Source of the DNA: an uncultured Lewinella sp.
Lineage (GTDB): Bacteria > Bacteroidota > Bacteroidia > Chitinophagales > Saprospiraceae
DNA length: 54,114 nucleotides
Assembly (NCBI GenBank): GCA_937873655.1
Contig: CALMYQ010000065.1
Coordinates: 1 to 54,114 of the forward strand
Reading direction: 5' to 3'
Notes under the pieces: generated by a model
What the model was told of the DNA's origin: nothing
The model's database searches: none
What the model saw: only the letters and a program-made list of their open reading frames with translations
Shown: one piece after another, positions 34,541-43,455 of the stretch
Numbering within the stretch: position 1 is the stretch's first letter
How the letters are laid out: each line of letters opens with the position of its first letter
Translations under genes and position numbers: made by a program

Positions 34541-34620
34541 TGGTGGTTTATGGTGGTTTGTGGTGGTTTGTGGTGGTTTATGGTGGTTTATGATGGTTTA
34601 TGGTGGTTTATGGTGGTTTA
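34541..34620. repeat. Eight tandem 10-bp units (TGGTGGTTTA)
   Basis: Eight contiguous units of TGGTGGTTTA with single changes (TGGTGGTTTG, TGATGGTTTA), immediately upstream of the MFS gene start at 34538, so they would lie in its 5' leader. Slippage here could change leader length or promoter spacing. Confidence 0.92.
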
Positions 34621-34630
34621 TGTTTGCTCC

Positions 34631-34657
34631 GCCCGCCATAGCCTCGGCGTAGGCGGG
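34631..34657. repeat. REP-like hairpin, inverted relative of the 33085 units
   Basis: CCCGCCATAGCC-TC-GGCGTAGGCGGG: the arms CCCGCC/GGCGGG and GCC/GGC pair, with a small internal loop. It sits right after the symporter stop on the minus strand, so it may help end that transcript, but there is no T tract. Confidence 0.6.
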
Positions 34658-34658
34658 T

Positions 34659-36062
34659 TTATGGTTGTTTGGTTTGGTTGAATAATTGGATGCCGGCTGC
34701 CAGAAGCGTAAGCAAACCGATCAGGGTCAGGTCGAGCCGGAAATGAAACACCATGTTGGGGATCCAGCCCATCTGAGACGAGATGAAGACCAGCAGCGCT
34801 ATACCTGTTGCCGGCAGCAGCAATCGGGCTTTCGGGGCATTGGAGCTGAAAATCCCGGTAAAGATCATGGGGGCCATCAGCGACGTGCCGGCGAAACTGG
34901 TCCGCGCCAGGAGCACCAGCTGGTCGGTTGTCAGTACGGCAAAAATAAGGGCCAATACCGCAAATACGCCGATCGATATGCGGGCTGTGCGGACCATTTT
35001 CGCATCTTCTCCTTTCATCAGCGACCGGATCTCGGAACCCAGGCCGAAAATCTGGGAATCGGCGGTGGACAACGCGGCGGCCAGCAATCCGATCATGGCA
35101 AAGGCCGCCACGATCTTCGGCTGATCCCGCACCAGTACGGCGCCCAGGAACTCGGAAGTGGCGGCATCCGGGTACAGGATCGCTCCGTACATGCCCATAA
35201 ATGCCGTCGGCAGGATAACCAGGATAATAAAAAAACCGATCCCGACAGCCATCCGATACAGCGAAAGCCGGTCGCGCATGATCACTATCCGGGTAGAGAT
35301 CTGCGGTTGGGTAAAGGGTAACAGCATTATTGCGATCATCGAACCGAAAAGGAACTGAAAATCAAATAAACCCTTTGGGCCGGGCGCCGACAACAACGCC
35401 GGATTGCTTTCCTCCACCCTGGCAAACATCGTTTCCAGGCCGCCGACCTCGCTGACACAGACCGCGCCGATGATCCAGATGGCGATCAGCAGCAGGATGC
35501 CCTGCATCATATCGCTGTAAATGATGGCCTTCAAACCGCCGACCTCGCTGTAGATCAGCATCACCAGCACCATGGCCGACGACCAGCCCCAGACCGGCAG
35601 CATCCCCGGGAAGACCTCCTGAAAGAAAATGGCCACACCCCGGATCTGGATGGCCACGTAAGGGATCAAAAAAACGAAAGCGCCGAAAAAGGTGACGTAT
35701 CCGGCAAACCTGGATTGGAACTGCTGCTCCATAAAGCCCGCCATGCCGAAATAATTGCCCGAACGCGCTTTTTTGCGGAAATAATACCCCACCCAGATGA
35801 TCCCGAACACCATTACGCCGTCCGAGACCGCCAGGAAGATCCAGGACCCCACCCCGTGCGTGCGGAAAAAATCCGGCATACCCAGGATGGTGAAGGTACT
35901 GAACAGCGTTGCTGCAAAAGTGAACATGCCCAGGACGGCGCCGATATTGGACCCAGCCATCAGGTATTGGCCGGAGTCTTTGTTCCGGCTTCGCGCTTTG
36001 GCGGACAGGAAAACCAACATGGCCAGGTAGGTCGCTCCGGCAATAAGAAAAGCAGTGATCAT
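34659..36062 (-). CDS. Sodium:solute symporter family protein
   Basis: 467 residues from the ATG at 36062. An N-terminal frame extension to 36098 lacks an ATG and would spoil the first helix. About 13 membrane segments are present. SSS-family features include SGQYLMAGSNIGAVLGMFTFAATLFSTFT (unwound helix 1), the GLKAIIYSDMMQG segment (about 190-203) and the LLAAALSTADSQI segment (about 330-345) with Ser-Thr residues at the second sodium site. It is a Na+-coupled importer of a small organic solute; the substrate is unknown. Confidence 0.93.
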   Translation of the reverse strand: MITAFLIAGATYLAMLVFLSAKARSRNKDSGQYLMAGSNIGAVLGMFTFAATLFSTFTILGMPDFFRTHGVGSWIFLAVSDGVMVFGIIWVGYYFRKKARSGNYFGMAGFMEQQFQSRFAGYVTFFGAFVFLIPYVAIQIRGVAIFFQEVFPGMLPVWGWSSAMVLVMLIYSEVGGLKAIIYSDMMQGILLLIAIWIIGAVCVSEVGGLETMFARVEESNPALLSAPGPKGLFDFQFLFGSMIAIMLLPFTQPQISTRIVIMRDRLSLYRMAVGIGFFIILVILPTAFMGMYGAILYPDAATSEFLGAVLVRDQPKIVAAFAMIGLLAAALSTADSQIFGLGSEIRSLMKGEDAKMVRTARISIGVFAVLALIFAVLTTDQLVLLARTSFAGTSLMAPMIFTGIFSSNAPKARLLLPATGIALLVFISSQMGWIPNMVFHFRLDLTLIGLLTLLAAGIQLFNQTKQP

Positions 36063-36253
36063 GATTTCAGGCTTGGTGTTCAATCGGCATCCGGCCAAAG
36101 ATAGTTTTTTTGGGAATGAAACCTTTCACGAATTGCAGGATTAGATTAAACCGGCGCACGCGGGGTAAAAAAGTATCTTTTCCATGTCCAATTTCAAAAA
36201 GCCCGGTTGTTATTGAATCGTAATCTGTATATTCAAAAATCAAAATCAAACAA

Positions 36254-36598
36254 ATGGAACAGTATGCGTTGATCATGCGCCACGAAGACGGCGGCAAAGT
36301 GGCCTCACCGGAGCAAATGGAGATCTGGATGAAGCAAACCATGGACTGGATCGGCGGGATCGCCGCCCAGAACAAATTTGTCGGCGGTACCGGACTGCCT
36401 TTTGATGAGGCCCGCGTAGTGCACGCCGGGAAAATAGTCACCAACGGCCCTTTCGGGGATATCAAGGAAACCATCGGCGGCCTTATTACGGTAAAGGCGG
36501 AATCCATTGAGGAAGCCGTTGAATTTGCCAAAGGCTGCCCGGTCCTGCAGGGTGAAGGCAATACGGTGGAGGTGCGGCGGATTGCAGGGGAGCATTGA
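36254..36598 (+). CDS. YCII-related (DGPF-type) small protein
   Basis: 114 residues. The family is recognised by EQYALIMRHEDGG at the start, MDWIGGIAAQNKFVGGTGL, and GKIVTNGPFGDIKETIGGL, where the usual DGPF is NGPF, ending EFAKGCPVLQ...VEVRRI. These dimeric ferredoxin-fold proteins are genetically tied to ECF42 sigma factors, which is the gene found 230 nt downstream. Their exact job is not settled. The stop codon is directly followed by a tandem array. Confidence 0.9.
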   Translation: MEQYALIMRHEDGGKVASPEQMEIWMKQTMDWIGGIAAQNKFVGGTGLPFDEARVVHAGKIVTNGPFGDIKETIGGLITVKAESIEEAVEFAKGCPVLQGEGNTVEVRRIAGEH

Positions 36599-36629
36599 TG
36601 CGAGGATGCGAGGATGCGGGGATGCGAGG
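36598..36629. repeat. Four tandem 8-bp units (ATGCGAGG)
   Basis: ATGCGAGG x2, ATGCGGGG, ATGCGAGG, beginning inside the stop codon overlap of the YCII gene. Same size class as the other 8-bp arrays, with a different unit. Confidence 0.85.
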
Positions 36630-36660
36630 ATTATTCCCTACGGTCATGTGCTTGGTGCTC

Positions 36661-36684
36661 GTTGATTTGCCCGGGCAAATTAAC
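36661..36684. promoter_or_regulatory. 24-bp near-perfect palindrome between YCII and ECF42 genes
   Basis: GTTGATTTGCCC followed by GGGCAAATTAAC, with one mismatched pair. It lies 30 nt after the 8-bp array and about 147 nt before the sigma gene start. It could be an operator or an mRNA hairpin (no T tract follows). Confidence 0.4.
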
Positions 36685-36830
36685 GGCTTCAAAGCATTTG
36701 TTTTCTTTTGTACCTTTTGTGGTTCAGAATTTTGTGTCAATCCGATTTTTGTCGCGCACATCAATTTGAAAATCAAATATTGGCGTCTTTGCACCTTGGC
36801 GAGCGAATCACTTTAACAGTCTCGTTTTTA

Positions 36831-38060
36831 ATGGAGCAGCAGGAACTCATACCGCATTTGTTCAGAACGGAATTCCGCAAGATCGTAGCGGTGCTGGGCA
36901 AGCATTTCGGCGCCGGCTGCCTGGAGGTAGCGGAAGACCTGGCGAGCGACACCTTTGCCGCTGCATTGGAAACCTGGCCTTATAGAGGGGTGCCGGCCAA
37001 CCCGACAGCCTGGCTGTACGCCGTTGCCCGGAACAAAGCCCTCAATTACCTGCGCAGGCACCGGCATTTCGCCCGGGAAGTTGCCGGCCGGTTGCAAAAA
37101 GATCCGGATGATTTCCAGGAATGGGAGATCGACCTGTCCGAAGGCAACATCCGCGACAGTCAATTGCAGATGCTCTTTGCAATCTGTCATCCTGCGGTTT
37201 CCGTTCCGGCCCAGGTCGGTTTGGCCCTGCGCATCCTTTGCGGGTTCGGCATCGATGAGATCGCCACCGCTTTTCTGACCAATAAGGAAACCATCAACAA
37301 GCGGCTGTTCCGGGCCCGGGACACGCTGCGCCGGGAGCAGGTCGCGATTGAATTCCCCGGTGAATCCGAGATCGGCGCCCGGTTGAACGCCGTCCTGACG
37401 ACCTTGTACCTCCTGTTCAGCGAAGGGTACTATTCCGAAAGCCGCGAACCCGTTATCCGCGAAGACCTTTGTGCCGAAGCCATGCGCCTGACGGCCCTTC
37501 TCCTGGACAATCAGCCGACCAATACGCCGGAAGTACACGCCCTGTACGCCCTGATGTCCTTTCAGGCTTCCCGGTTGGGCGCCCGGCAAAACGACAGCGG
37601 CGAGCTCATCCTCTACCAGGATCAGGATGAATCACGGTGGGATGCGGGGTTGATCTCACAAGGCGCCAGGCACCTTAACGCAGCCGCCAGGGGCAGCCGT
37701 TTGAGCCGTTACCACCTGGAAGCTGGTATCGCTTACTGGCATACCATCAAGGGCGATACCCGTGAAAAATGGGAAAATATCCTGCAGTTGTACAACCTCC
37801 TGTTGCAGGTCGCCTATTCTCCGGTCGCCGCCCTGAACCGGACCTACGCTTTTTCAAAAATATACGGCAAGGAAGCCGCCATCCGCGAAGCGGAGCGGCT
37901 GAAGTTGAGCGAAAATCCTTATTATTTCACCTTATTGGGGGAATTATATTCAGGTTTGGATGATGAAAAGGCCAGGATGCATTTTGAACAGGCGCTTGAG
38001 CTGGCCCGTACGGAGGCGGACCGGCGGGTCATTCAACAAAGATTAGGAATTCGGAAATAA
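36831..38060 (+). CDS. ECF42-type sigma factor with C-terminal DUF6596/TPR-like extension
   Basis: 409 residues from the ATG at 36831. The frame is open upstream to 36708, but that part has no sigma character. Region 2 includes VAEDLASDTFAAALETWPYRG and NPTAWLYAVARNKALNYLRR. Region 4 includes LRILCGFGIDEIATAFLTNKETINKRLFRARDTLR. The long C-terminal part (about 190-409: LYLLFSEGYYS, EAMRLTALLLDNQ, ALYALMSFQASRLGAR, LYNLLLQVAYSPVAALNRTYA) is the hallmark of group ECF42, where it controls activity in place of a separate anti-sigma factor. The YCII/DGPF gene directly upstream is the usual partner and probable target. Confidence 0.94.
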   Translation: MEQQELIPHLFRTEFRKIVAVLGKHFGAGCLEVAEDLASDTFAAALETWPYRGVPANPTAWLYAVARNKALNYLRRHRHFAREVAGRLQKDPDDFQEWEIDLSEGNIRDSQLQMLFAICHPAVSVPAQVGLALRILCGFGIDEIATAFLTNKETINKRLFRARDTLRREQVAIEFPGESEIGARLNAVLTTLYLLFSEGYYSESREPVIREDLCAEAMRLTALLLDNQPTNTPEVHALYALMSFQASRLGARQNDSGELILYQDQDESRWDAGLISQGARHLNAAARGSRLSRYHLEAGIAYWHTIKGDTREKWENILQLYNLLLQVAYSPVAALNRTYAFSKIYGKEAAIREAERLKLSENPYYFTLLGELYSGLDDEKARMHFEQALELARTEADRRVIQQRLGIRK

Positions 38061-38172
38061 TCGGACGATCTTCTTTTGGATCGGGGGCAGATTTTGCTAA
38101 CTTGGAATTTCGAATTATTTTAGTCGACTATTTGTGACAGATATTGGAATTAAATTCAAGTTGATTCGAAAT
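38061..38172 (+). other. Spacer before the eCIS-type cargo gene
   Basis: A short spacer with the perfect 10-bp palindrome TAGTCGACTA at 38121-38130. A GTG at 38134 is in frame with the next gene, but ATG 38173 gives the expected N-terminal motif. Composition turns AT-rich here. Confidence 0.4.
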
Positions 38173-39210
38173 ATGAATGAACACGGTGAAAAATTGGATG
38201 TGGAAAAACCTTGGGCTGCTGCCCAACCCCATACTCATAAACAGAGACCTGCAAAAAAACAACCGGAATTTATTGATAATCGACCTGAAGCGCTTATCCA
38301 GCGTCAAATTAATTTAATAGCCGGTAGATATGGAGCAAGCGCCACAAATCACAATTTTAATAATGCACTTTATATTCCGACTACAAATATCGGGCCTATT
38401 CAAAGAGTTGGGCCGGAACGCCTTAAAAGCCTGGGTGAGGCAATAGATGAAATGTCGGAAAACGCTCCCGAAGCAGGAGTCAATATGTGGACAATTTCTC
38501 TGCCGGATGGCGGACCTCAGATCATTTTGCTGGGTACAATTCATAACAGCCTTGTACTCCAGGAAATGCCTCAAGGACCACAATTAGTTCAATTTCTCCG
38601 GGGAATGAAATTTAGCAAAGTCTTCACAGAGATTGTAACCGACATCCCCAACGCCGAGACCTTGGGGAATTTGGAAACACAATTCAGGGAAAAACTAGGT
38701 CCGGAGCCGGACATCAATGCAGATAAAAAAGGTTGGGTTGCATGGAAGAGGCAGGCACAAGCGCAAAGCATGGACCATGACTTGCCAATCCGAAAACATA
38801 AAATGGACGACATATATAAATCTTTGGCTTTGGCAGGTTCAGAAAGCGAGCCAATGGCTCTGGAAACAGACGAAACGCGCCATATTGCCGCTGTGAAGAG
38901 CTGGGAAGACCGAGGTCGCACGGGGGTAAAAGAGGATGATATTAAAATGGTACCAGCCGACCAGGATCTGGTAATGGAGAGCATTCGAACCGGAAACGAG
39001 AAAAGTCATTGGAAAAAATATGCAGAATACCTAAAGCGAGGCATTGACATTCAAGATATTGAAGAGAGAAACGATCAATGGATGGACACAGATATGAGTG
39101 AATACAGTAAAACAGAGCCAACCTTATGGATTGTCGGCGCAAGCCACTTGCCTGGACTGATTTTGCGTTTTGGTGAAAAAAAAGCTAAAATTGAGCCCAT
39201 TAGGCTTTAA
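38173..39210 (+). CDS. Candidate eCIS-delivered cargo with TraB/GumN-like domain
   Basis: 345 residues from the ATG at 38173. The N-terminus (MNEHGEKLDVEK) followed by QPEFIDNRPEALIQRQINLI and, at about 80, PIQR matches the leader seen on many Bacteroidetes proteins associated with extracellular contractile injection systems (FVDNRPEA..QR pattern). No signal peptide. The rest looks like a TraB/PrgY/GumN (Tiki-like) domain: ILLGTIH (GTIH 121-124), an EIVTD acidic segment, ERNDQW (Arg299-Asn300) and WIVGASHLPGL (GASH 322-325), in the correct order. Codon and base use is visibly AT-richer than neighbours, suggesting transfer. No injection-system structural genes lie in the window. An effector or toxin role is inferred, and no immunity gene is evident. 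Confidence 0.72.
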   Translation: MNEHGEKLDVEKPWAAAQPHTHKQRPAKKQPEFIDNRPEALIQRQINLIAGRYGASATNHNFNNALYIPTTNIGPIQRVGPERLKSLGEAIDEMSENAPEAGVNMWTISLPDGGPQIILLGTIHNSLVLQEMPQGPQLVQFLRGMKFSKVFTEIVTDIPNAETLGNLETQFREKLGPEPDINADKKGWVAWKRQAQAQSMDHDLPIRKHKMDDIYKSLALAGSESEPMALETDETRHIAAVKSWEDRGRTGVKEDDIKMVPADQDLVMESIRTGNEKSHWKKYAEYLKRGIDIQDIEERNDQWMDTDMSEYSKTEPTLWIVGASHLPGLILRFGEKKAKIEPIRL

Positions 39211-39284
39211 TGAATTTTCTGTTGGCGCGATAAATAAGTAAGCCGTACAGTTTCCTGAAGCTATACATGCCGTATCTTTACCCC

Positions 39285-39674
39285 ATGAAACCGGGTTTAA
39301 CCGCATATTTCTTCTTCCTCTTCTTCCTGTTGCTGGCCGTTGCCGGACAACGCGGGGATCATGCGCCGCAAGCCCCGCCGGCCCGGGATCACCAAAGCAT
39401 CAGCCTGTTTATTCAAAAAGCGGGTATCATTTCTCCGGCCCGGACCTCCTGGAAGCAGGCCGTTTCCCGAATCGGAAATGCCGGACAATCGATTCGACGG
39501 CTTTTCCCATTCAGGTTAACCGGCCCTTTACCCGCCGCTGTTTTGTTGAAATCCTGCCGGGACAAGATCAGGGATGCCTTACCGGGCCGGCTGTTATCCC
39601 GTCGACCCGGGCCCCACCATTCGAGGATTTGCAGCACCGATTCCTCGTCCGCCGATCCATTTGACCGGCCATAA
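39285..39674 (+). CDS. Possible small secreted protein, weakly supported
   Basis: 129 codons from the ATG at 39285. The first 24 residues look like a signal peptide (AYFFFLFFLLLAVAGQ), but the rest is Arg/Pro/Ser-rich and low in structure, like translated non-coding or frame-shifted DNA. A competing minus-strand frame (39413-39763) is no better. It may be a genuine orphan, or a remnant of a gene whose start survived. Nothing else in this stretch up to 39752 is recognisable. Confidence 0.35.
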   Translation: MKPGLTAYFFFLFFLLLAVAGQRGDHAPQAPPARDHQSISLFIQKAGIISPARTSWKQAVSRIGNAGQSIRRLFPFRLTGPLPAAVLLKSCRDKIRDALPGRLLSRRPGPHHSRICSTDSSSADPFDRP

Positions 39675-39752
39675 TTTCCTCTAAAGTCCGATTCCGGACC
39701 GCTGTTTGCATCCGGATTTGCGCCTTGCAGATCCGCTTTTCCCATTTTAATT

Positions 39753-42074
39753 ATGGAAACCATGTTTTCCCATTATATCCGGTCTTTTTTCATTCACCTG
39801 AAGAAGAACCGCTTCTTTCATATCCTGAACCTGACCGGTTTTGCCGTGGGGTTCCTCTTGTTGACGCTCATCAGCGCCTTTGTTTACCAGGAATCCTCCT
39901 TCGACCGATTCCACAAAAATGCAGATCATATTTATCGCCTGCATCCGGCCGGATACGGCGTCACGCCGGCTTGTTTTGCCGATAAACTGGCCGGTAAGCT
40001 CCCGGAAATCCGCCAATTGGTAAGGTTCAGTACGGTCGATTTTCCGATTCGTCTGGAAGGCCCCCAAGGCACGACCATCAAGATAAGCTATACCGATCCG
40101 TCGGTCTTTGAAGTGTTTACCTTTCCATTGGTACCCGGACAGGCCGAAAACGCCCTGAAGACGCCTTACTCCGCTGTGATCACCCGGTCGTTGGCGCGCC
40201 GGCTATTCGGGGAAGACGCACCCATCGGGCAAACCATCCGAGGCGCCGATTCCACCGTTTTAACCGTCACCGGCGTAATGAAAGACCTCCCCTACCCTTC
40301 CCACATCCGCACCCAGGCCTTTGTATCCATCGAAACCCTGCGCCTGTTGGAAGAGAACCGGACCTTCGGGTGCGGCTCCTGGTCGATGCTCACTTATGTT
40401 CAACTGGCGGAAAAAGCGGATCCTGAAGCCGTAGCCGCCAGGGTGAACGACCTGCTGGAAGAATTCCGGATGGATACCGGCGACGGCAAGGTTCTGCTGA
40501 TCCTGCAACCGCTTCCGGAACTCTATTTCGACGGCGAAGGCAACCGGTACGACGGCTCGGTACACGGCAATCGACAGACCGTAATGCTGTACCTGGCCGT
40601 ATCCTTGCTGATCCTGTGTATCGTGATCATCAATTACATCAACCTTTCAACGGCCCTTGCCGGCAACCGGATCCGGGAGACCGCCATCCGCAAGGTCAGC
40701 GGGGCCGGCCGGCTTCAGGTGGTTATCCAGGTGATGACGGAAGCCGCCGGGATGGCGCTGATCGCCTTCCTGGGGGCCTGGGTGCTGATCGAACTGCTGC
40801 TGCCGCAGTTGTCCGGGTTTCTGAACATCCAACTCGACGGAGCATTCAACCGGGGATTGTTCCTGCCGGCCTGCCTGACCGGTGCGGGTTTGTTGGGCGC
40901 GGCTTCGGGGCTGGTCCCGGGCCTGCTGCTGTCTAAAACCGACGCCTCCTCCGCCCTGAAGGACGATACGCCGATGAGATCACGGGGCATCCTGCGAAAA
41001 GCACTCCTGGTGTTTCAGGTGGTGATCGTGGCCGGACTGCTGAACGCGACATTCCTGATCAGCAGCCAGATGAGGTATGTACTCAACCGGGACCTCGGGT
41101 TTCGCCCGGAGCAGGTCCTTTCTTTCAGACTGGACGGCGCGTTGTCCAATAAAAAAGACCTGTTGAAGCGCAGGCTGGCCGGGCGCCCGGAGATCGGCGC
41201 GATCGCCTTTTCAGATGACCTGATCGGGGGCGGTTTCGGGCAGGCGCCGGTCGGCAATGAAGGCAACAAAAAACTGTGTTACTTTTTATCCGTCGACCCC
41301 GATTATCTTCCCTTGTACGATATCGAACTTACGCGAGGGCGGAATTTTTCCTGGGAAAATCCCGCCGATTTCGAGAACGGATGCCTGATCAACGAAGCCG
41401 CCCTCGAAGCCTTCGGTCTGGATGCGCCGGAAGACAAAATGCTGGATAAGTACCGGGTGCTCGGTGTGGTCAGCAACTTCAATTTCATTTCATTGCACCA
41501 GGCGGTAGGCCCATTGATCATCCATTGCAGCCGGGACGGGCAGGTTGCGCAGGTACGGGTAGCGGCGGGGCAGGAAGGTAAGGCTGTTTCTCTGATCCGT
41601 CAGGCCTGCCTGGGCATTTCACCGGATTTCGACTTCAATTACACCTTTTTGCAGGAGGATTTGAGGGGGCATTACCAGGCGGAGATCAACCTTCGGAACA
41701 GTTTCCGGTTTTACGCCCTGATCGCCTTCCTGATCGGGTTGCTGGGATTATTCGGATTGACGCTGTTCGTGATCCGGAAACGGACCCGCGAGATGGCGAT
41801 CCGGCGATTGTACGGGGCAAATACAGGGCAGGCTTTCCGGCTGCTTACCGGCGAACAACTCGGAATCGTCCTGACGGCCAACCTGATCGCCTTGCCGGTG
41901 AGTTGGTGGCTGATGGACAACTGGCTGGATCATTTTGAGTATCGCATACAGGTTGATCCTGCTGTATTCCTAAAAACCCTGGGCATAACCCTGCTTTTCA
42001 ATTTTCTGGCGGCGTCCTTTCTGCTGTTTAAGATTGGCCGGGTGAACCTGGTGGAGTCGCTGCGTCGGTTATAG
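39753..42074 (+). CDS. MacB/FtsX-like ABC transporter permease
   Basis: 773 residues. The N-terminal membrane helix (about 20-43: ILNLTGFAVGFLLLTLISAFVY) follows the typical basic leader. A periplasmic MacB-type domain covers about 50-270 (SSFDRFHKNADHIYRL, SLARRLFGEDAPIGQTI). The first FtsX core is at about 280-440 and contains NYINLSTALAGNRIRETAIRK. A second periplasmic domain at about 470-640 precedes the last three helices (about 650-773, with RTREMAIRRLYGA). This duplicated layout is normal for Bacteroidetes MacB-like permeases. No ATPase gene is adjacent. It probably drives export or lipoprotein-type work with an ATPase encoded elsewhere. Confidence 0.93.
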   Translation: METMFSHYIRSFFIHLKKNRFFHILNLTGFAVGFLLLTLISAFVYQESSFDRFHKNADHIYRLHPAGYGVTPACFADKLAGKLPEIRQLVRFSTVDFPIRLEGPQGTTIKISYTDPSVFEVFTFPLVPGQAENALKTPYSAVITRSLARRLFGEDAPIGQTIRGADSTVLTVTGVMKDLPYPSHIRTQAFVSIETLRLLEENRTFGCGSWSMLTYVQLAEKADPEAVAARVNDLLEEFRMDTGDGKVLLILQPLPELYFDGEGNRYDGSVHGNRQTVMLYLAVSLLILCIVIINYINLSTALAGNRIRETAIRKVSGAGRLQVVIQVMTEAAGMALIAFLGAWVLIELLLPQLSGFLNIQLDGAFNRGLFLPACLTGAGLLGAASGLVPGLLLSKTDASSALKDDTPMRSRGILRKALLVFQVVIVAGLLNATFLISSQMRYVLNRDLGFRPEQVLSFRLDGALSNKKDLLKRRLAGRPEIGAIAFSDDLIGGGFGQAPVGNEGNKKLCYFLSVDPDYLPLYDIELTRGRNFSWENPADFENGCLINEAALEAFGLDAPEDKMLDKYRVLGVVSNFNFISLHQAVGPLIIHCSRDGQVAQVRVAAGQEGKAVSLIRQACLGISPDFDFNYTFLQEDLRGHYQAEINLRNSFRFYALIAFLIGLLGLFGLTLFVIRKRTREMAIRRLYGANTGQAFRLLTGEQLGIVLTANLIALPVSWWLMDNWLDHFEYRIQVDPAVFLKTLGITLLFNFLAASFLLFKIGRVNLVESLRRL

Positions 42075-42147
42075 ATTTGAGATCAAAAGTTAAAACCCGG
42101 GAATTAATTCTGATCCGGGAGGGTTGTTTCATAGAATCCGATTCGAT

Positions 42148-42900
42148 ATGAGCACCGACAAAAAAGAGATCAACGATCTGCACCGAAGCGACCTATACCT
42201 TTATTTCTATGAGGACGCCGTTGATGAAGCCCGTACCCAACTGGAATGCACCTATATCGGGAAACATTGCAACATAAGCGGTCAGCAGCATATACTTGAT
42301 CTGGCTTGCGGGCACGGCCGGCATTCCCTCTATTTCGCCGGTCAGGGGCATCAGGTGGTCGGGATTGATATCAATAAAGATTTTATTGAAATCGCCCGTA
42401 AGGAAGCGGCTGAGAGAAACCTGCAAGTGGAATTCCTTGAACAGGATATAATGGAAGTCGATTATGAAAACGCATTCGATACGGTCCTCATCTTGTTCAA
42501 CTCCCTCGGCTTTTTTGATCGTGCAGATTGTATGACCTTGATTGAAAAGATTGGAAAAGCGCTGAAACCGGGTGGGAAGGCCTTTATCGACGCCAGGAAC
42601 CGGGACCATATCCTCAAAGAAATCCAGCCGGCCTTCGTAACGGAAAAAAATGGCGACCTGATGATCGACCGGCTGACCTTTGATCCGGTAGCGGGGACCA
42701 CAACTAACAAACGGATCTACATCAAGAACGGCCACCGGTTTGATGCGACTTTTACCATGCATATGTATCATTATACCGAACTTGCGCTTATGGCAGAAGC
42801 TTGCGGTCTGAAAGTGGACAAGGTATTCGGCGGTTGGCGGGATGAGGAATTCCGGAGCGAGTCGCGGCGCATAGTTTTGGTTATTAGCAGAAAGTCTTAA
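42148..42900 (+). CDS. Class I SAM-dependent methyltransferase
   Basis: 250 residues from the ATG at 42148; a TTG lies 24 nt upstream. Motif I is ILDLACGHGRHSLYFA, the acidic loop is VVGIDINKDFIE, motif II is FLEQDIMEVDYENAFDTVLILFNSLGFF, followed by LIEKIGKALKPGGKAFIDARN. This group is general, and the substrate cannot be told. It stands between an ABC permease and a VOC protein with gaps of 70-140 nt, so co-transcription is uncertain. Confidence 0.9.
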   Translation: MSTDKKEINDLHRSDLYLYFYEDAVDEARTQLECTYIGKHCNISGQQHILDLACGHGRHSLYFAGQGHQVVGIDINKDFIEIARKEAAERNLQVEFLEQDIMEVDYENAFDTVLILFNSLGFFDRADCMTLIEKIGKALKPGGKAFIDARNRDHILKEIQPAFVTEKNGDLMIDRLTFDPVAGTTTNKRIYIKNGHRFDATFTMHMYHYTELALMAEACGLKVDKVFGGWRDEEFRSESRRIVLVISRKS

Positions 42901-43040
42901 ACGATGACTGATTCTAATTAAAAAAAGGTCAGAAGAACGGTAATTGGGTAAGCAAAAATGAAAAGGCCCTCACCGCAAATACCTGGAAAAGTCAGGCTTA
43001 AAAAAAATAACCATAAATTTAAGCTCTAAAAACAGCAATC

Positions 43041-43412
43041 ATGAAATTGGGCGCATTTTCCATCAGTCTGAGTGTAAAAGACATAAAAGCCTCAAAGGAA
43101 TTTTATGAAAACCTGGGCTTTTCTGTCTTTGCAGGCGACATAGCCAGAAATTACCTCATCATGAAAAACGGGAATGCCCTGGTCGGGCTTTTCCAGGGCA
43201 TGTTTCAGGGGAATATTCTCACCTTTAATCCGGGGTGGGACGAAAACGCCAAAACCCTGGATTCATTTGACGATGTCCGGGACATTCAGCGACATCTCAA
43301 AGCGCAAGGTATCCCGATAGGGCAGGAAGCCGATGAGGCCACCACCGGCCCGGCCAGCATCATGGTCATTGACCCGGACGGCAACCCGGTGTTGATCGAT
43401 CAGCACGTCTGA
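43041..43412 (+). CDS. VOC-family (glyoxalase/bleomycin resistance-like) protein
   Basis: 123 residues forming one VOC fold: SISLSVKDIKASKEFYENLGFSVF at the start, a beta strand NYLIMKNGNALVGLFQG, and the closing ASIMVIDPDGNPVLIDQHV. The first metal position (usually His or Gln) reads Ser in AFSISLSV, so metal binding is uncertain. The general role is binding or altering a small molecule. It lies 43 nt before the DUF885 gene. Confidence 0.9.
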   Translation: MKLGAFSISLSVKDIKASKEFYENLGFSVFAGDIARNYLIMKNGNALVGLFQGMFQGNILTFNPGWDENAKTLDSFDDVRDIQRHLKAQGIPIGQEADEATTGPASIMVIDPDGNPVLIDQHV

Positions 43413-43455
43413 TCCGTGCCTCAAACGAAGACACAACGAACGACAAACCGCAAGT

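Noticed and set aside
38173..39210. Simple TraB-family housekeeping protein
   Set aside because: The N-terminal injection-cargo-like leader, lack of a signal peptide and AT-rich composition are not expected for an ordinary GumN protein; kept as an alternative only.
39413..39763. Minus-strand frame of 116 codons before the ABC permease
   Set aside because: No features; it overlaps the weak plus-strand candidate and includes upstream DNA of the permease.
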